NCBI GenBank assembly: GCA_030674185.1
Contig: JAPXFY010000012.1
Location: forward strand, 2,063,374 to 2,127,373
Direction of reading: 5' to 3'
DNA length: 64,000 bases
Origin: Monoplex corrugatus
Taxonomy: Eukaryota; Mollusca; Gastropoda; Littorinimorpha; Ranellidae
A model generated the notes under the pieces. It was not told the origin of the DNA. It ran no database searches and saw only the letters and a program-made list of their open reading frames with translations. A program made the position numbers and the translations under genes. Positions 63,704-64,000 of this stretch are shown here, piece by piece. The first letter of the stretch is position 1. Each line of letters begins with the position of its first letter.

Positions 63704-63734
<31 letters not shown>

Positions 63735-64000
63735 TGAGTGAAAGACAAGAGATCGTGTGTATGTATACGTGTGTATGTGTGTGTGAGAGAGAGTGAGAGA
63801 GAGAGAAAGAGAGAGAGAGAGAGTGAGTGAAAGACAAGAGATCGTGTGTATGTATACGTGTGTATGTATGTGTGTGAGAGAGAGAGTGAGAGAGAGAGAG
63901 AGAAAGAGAGAGAGAGTGTGAGTGAAAGACAAGAGATCGTGTGTATGTATACGTGTGTATGTGTGTGTGTGTGAGAGAGTGAGAGAGAGAGAGAGAGAGA
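63520..64000. repeat. GA/CAGA tract and ~95-bp tandem repeat, running off the window
   Basis: (GA)n and CAGGGGCAGAGA units are followed by three copies of a block with GAAAGACAAGAGATCGTGTG and TATGTATACGTGTGTATG near 63740, 63831 and 63926. Confidence 0.95.

Overview
This window is animal nuclear DNA, most likely from a mollusc and probably a gastropod. The reasons are an intron-containing host gene, several non-LTR retrotransposon clades, tRNA-derived SINEs, PIF/Harbinger and piggyBac-type DNA transposon remnants, and extreme amounts of minisatellite and CA/TG microsatellite. There is no bacterial or viral gene set. Species cannot be fixed from the sequence alone.

Layout. 1-9.7 kb holds short arrays, a TTAA-flanked piggyBac-like MITE, an L1-like LINE remnant, a tRNA-SINE, a roughly 33-bp CAGA-rich array, and a 5'-truncated L2/CR1-like LINE inserted in a 62-bp minisatellite. 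9.75-35.6 kb (perhaps to 40.6 kb) is one + strand host gene. Four exons are well supported (13116-15376, 18694-18830, 28653-28753, 35396-35566) because their reading phases join exactly (2, 1, 0) at plausible splice sites. Two small upstream exons and a terminal exon are weaker proposals. The large exon encodes a disordered, basic, probably nuclear protein region with two 13-residue repeat arrays. The three downstream exons encode a compact C-terminal domain that reminds me of the PWWP3/MUM1 (EXPAND1) family; that assignment is from memory and tentative. The introns are almost entirely minisatellites with units of about 31-84 bp.

36-57 kb is a chain of minisatellites and microsatellites with LINE fragments from at least three lineages, a reversed L2-like copy, two more piggyBac-like MITEs, and a deleted PIF/Harbinger element that keeps the MADF start on one strand and a possible transposase start on the other. 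57.7-61.7 kb is a nearly full-length but frameshifted APE/RT LINE inserted in a 77-bp minisatellite. The window ends in GA-rich simple sequence.

The main unusual signal is that several minisatellites in the host gene are built on the gene's own splice junctions. One array carries the large exon's 3' splice site in about 71 copies, one carries AG-20 nt-GT modules, one looks like an amplified but GT-less copy of the exon 3 donor, and one begins inside exon 4. Parts of the window have dense one-base indels and a 103-nt A tract, so base accuracy in the arrays should be treated with caution. Copy numbers are estimates from array length divided by unit length.
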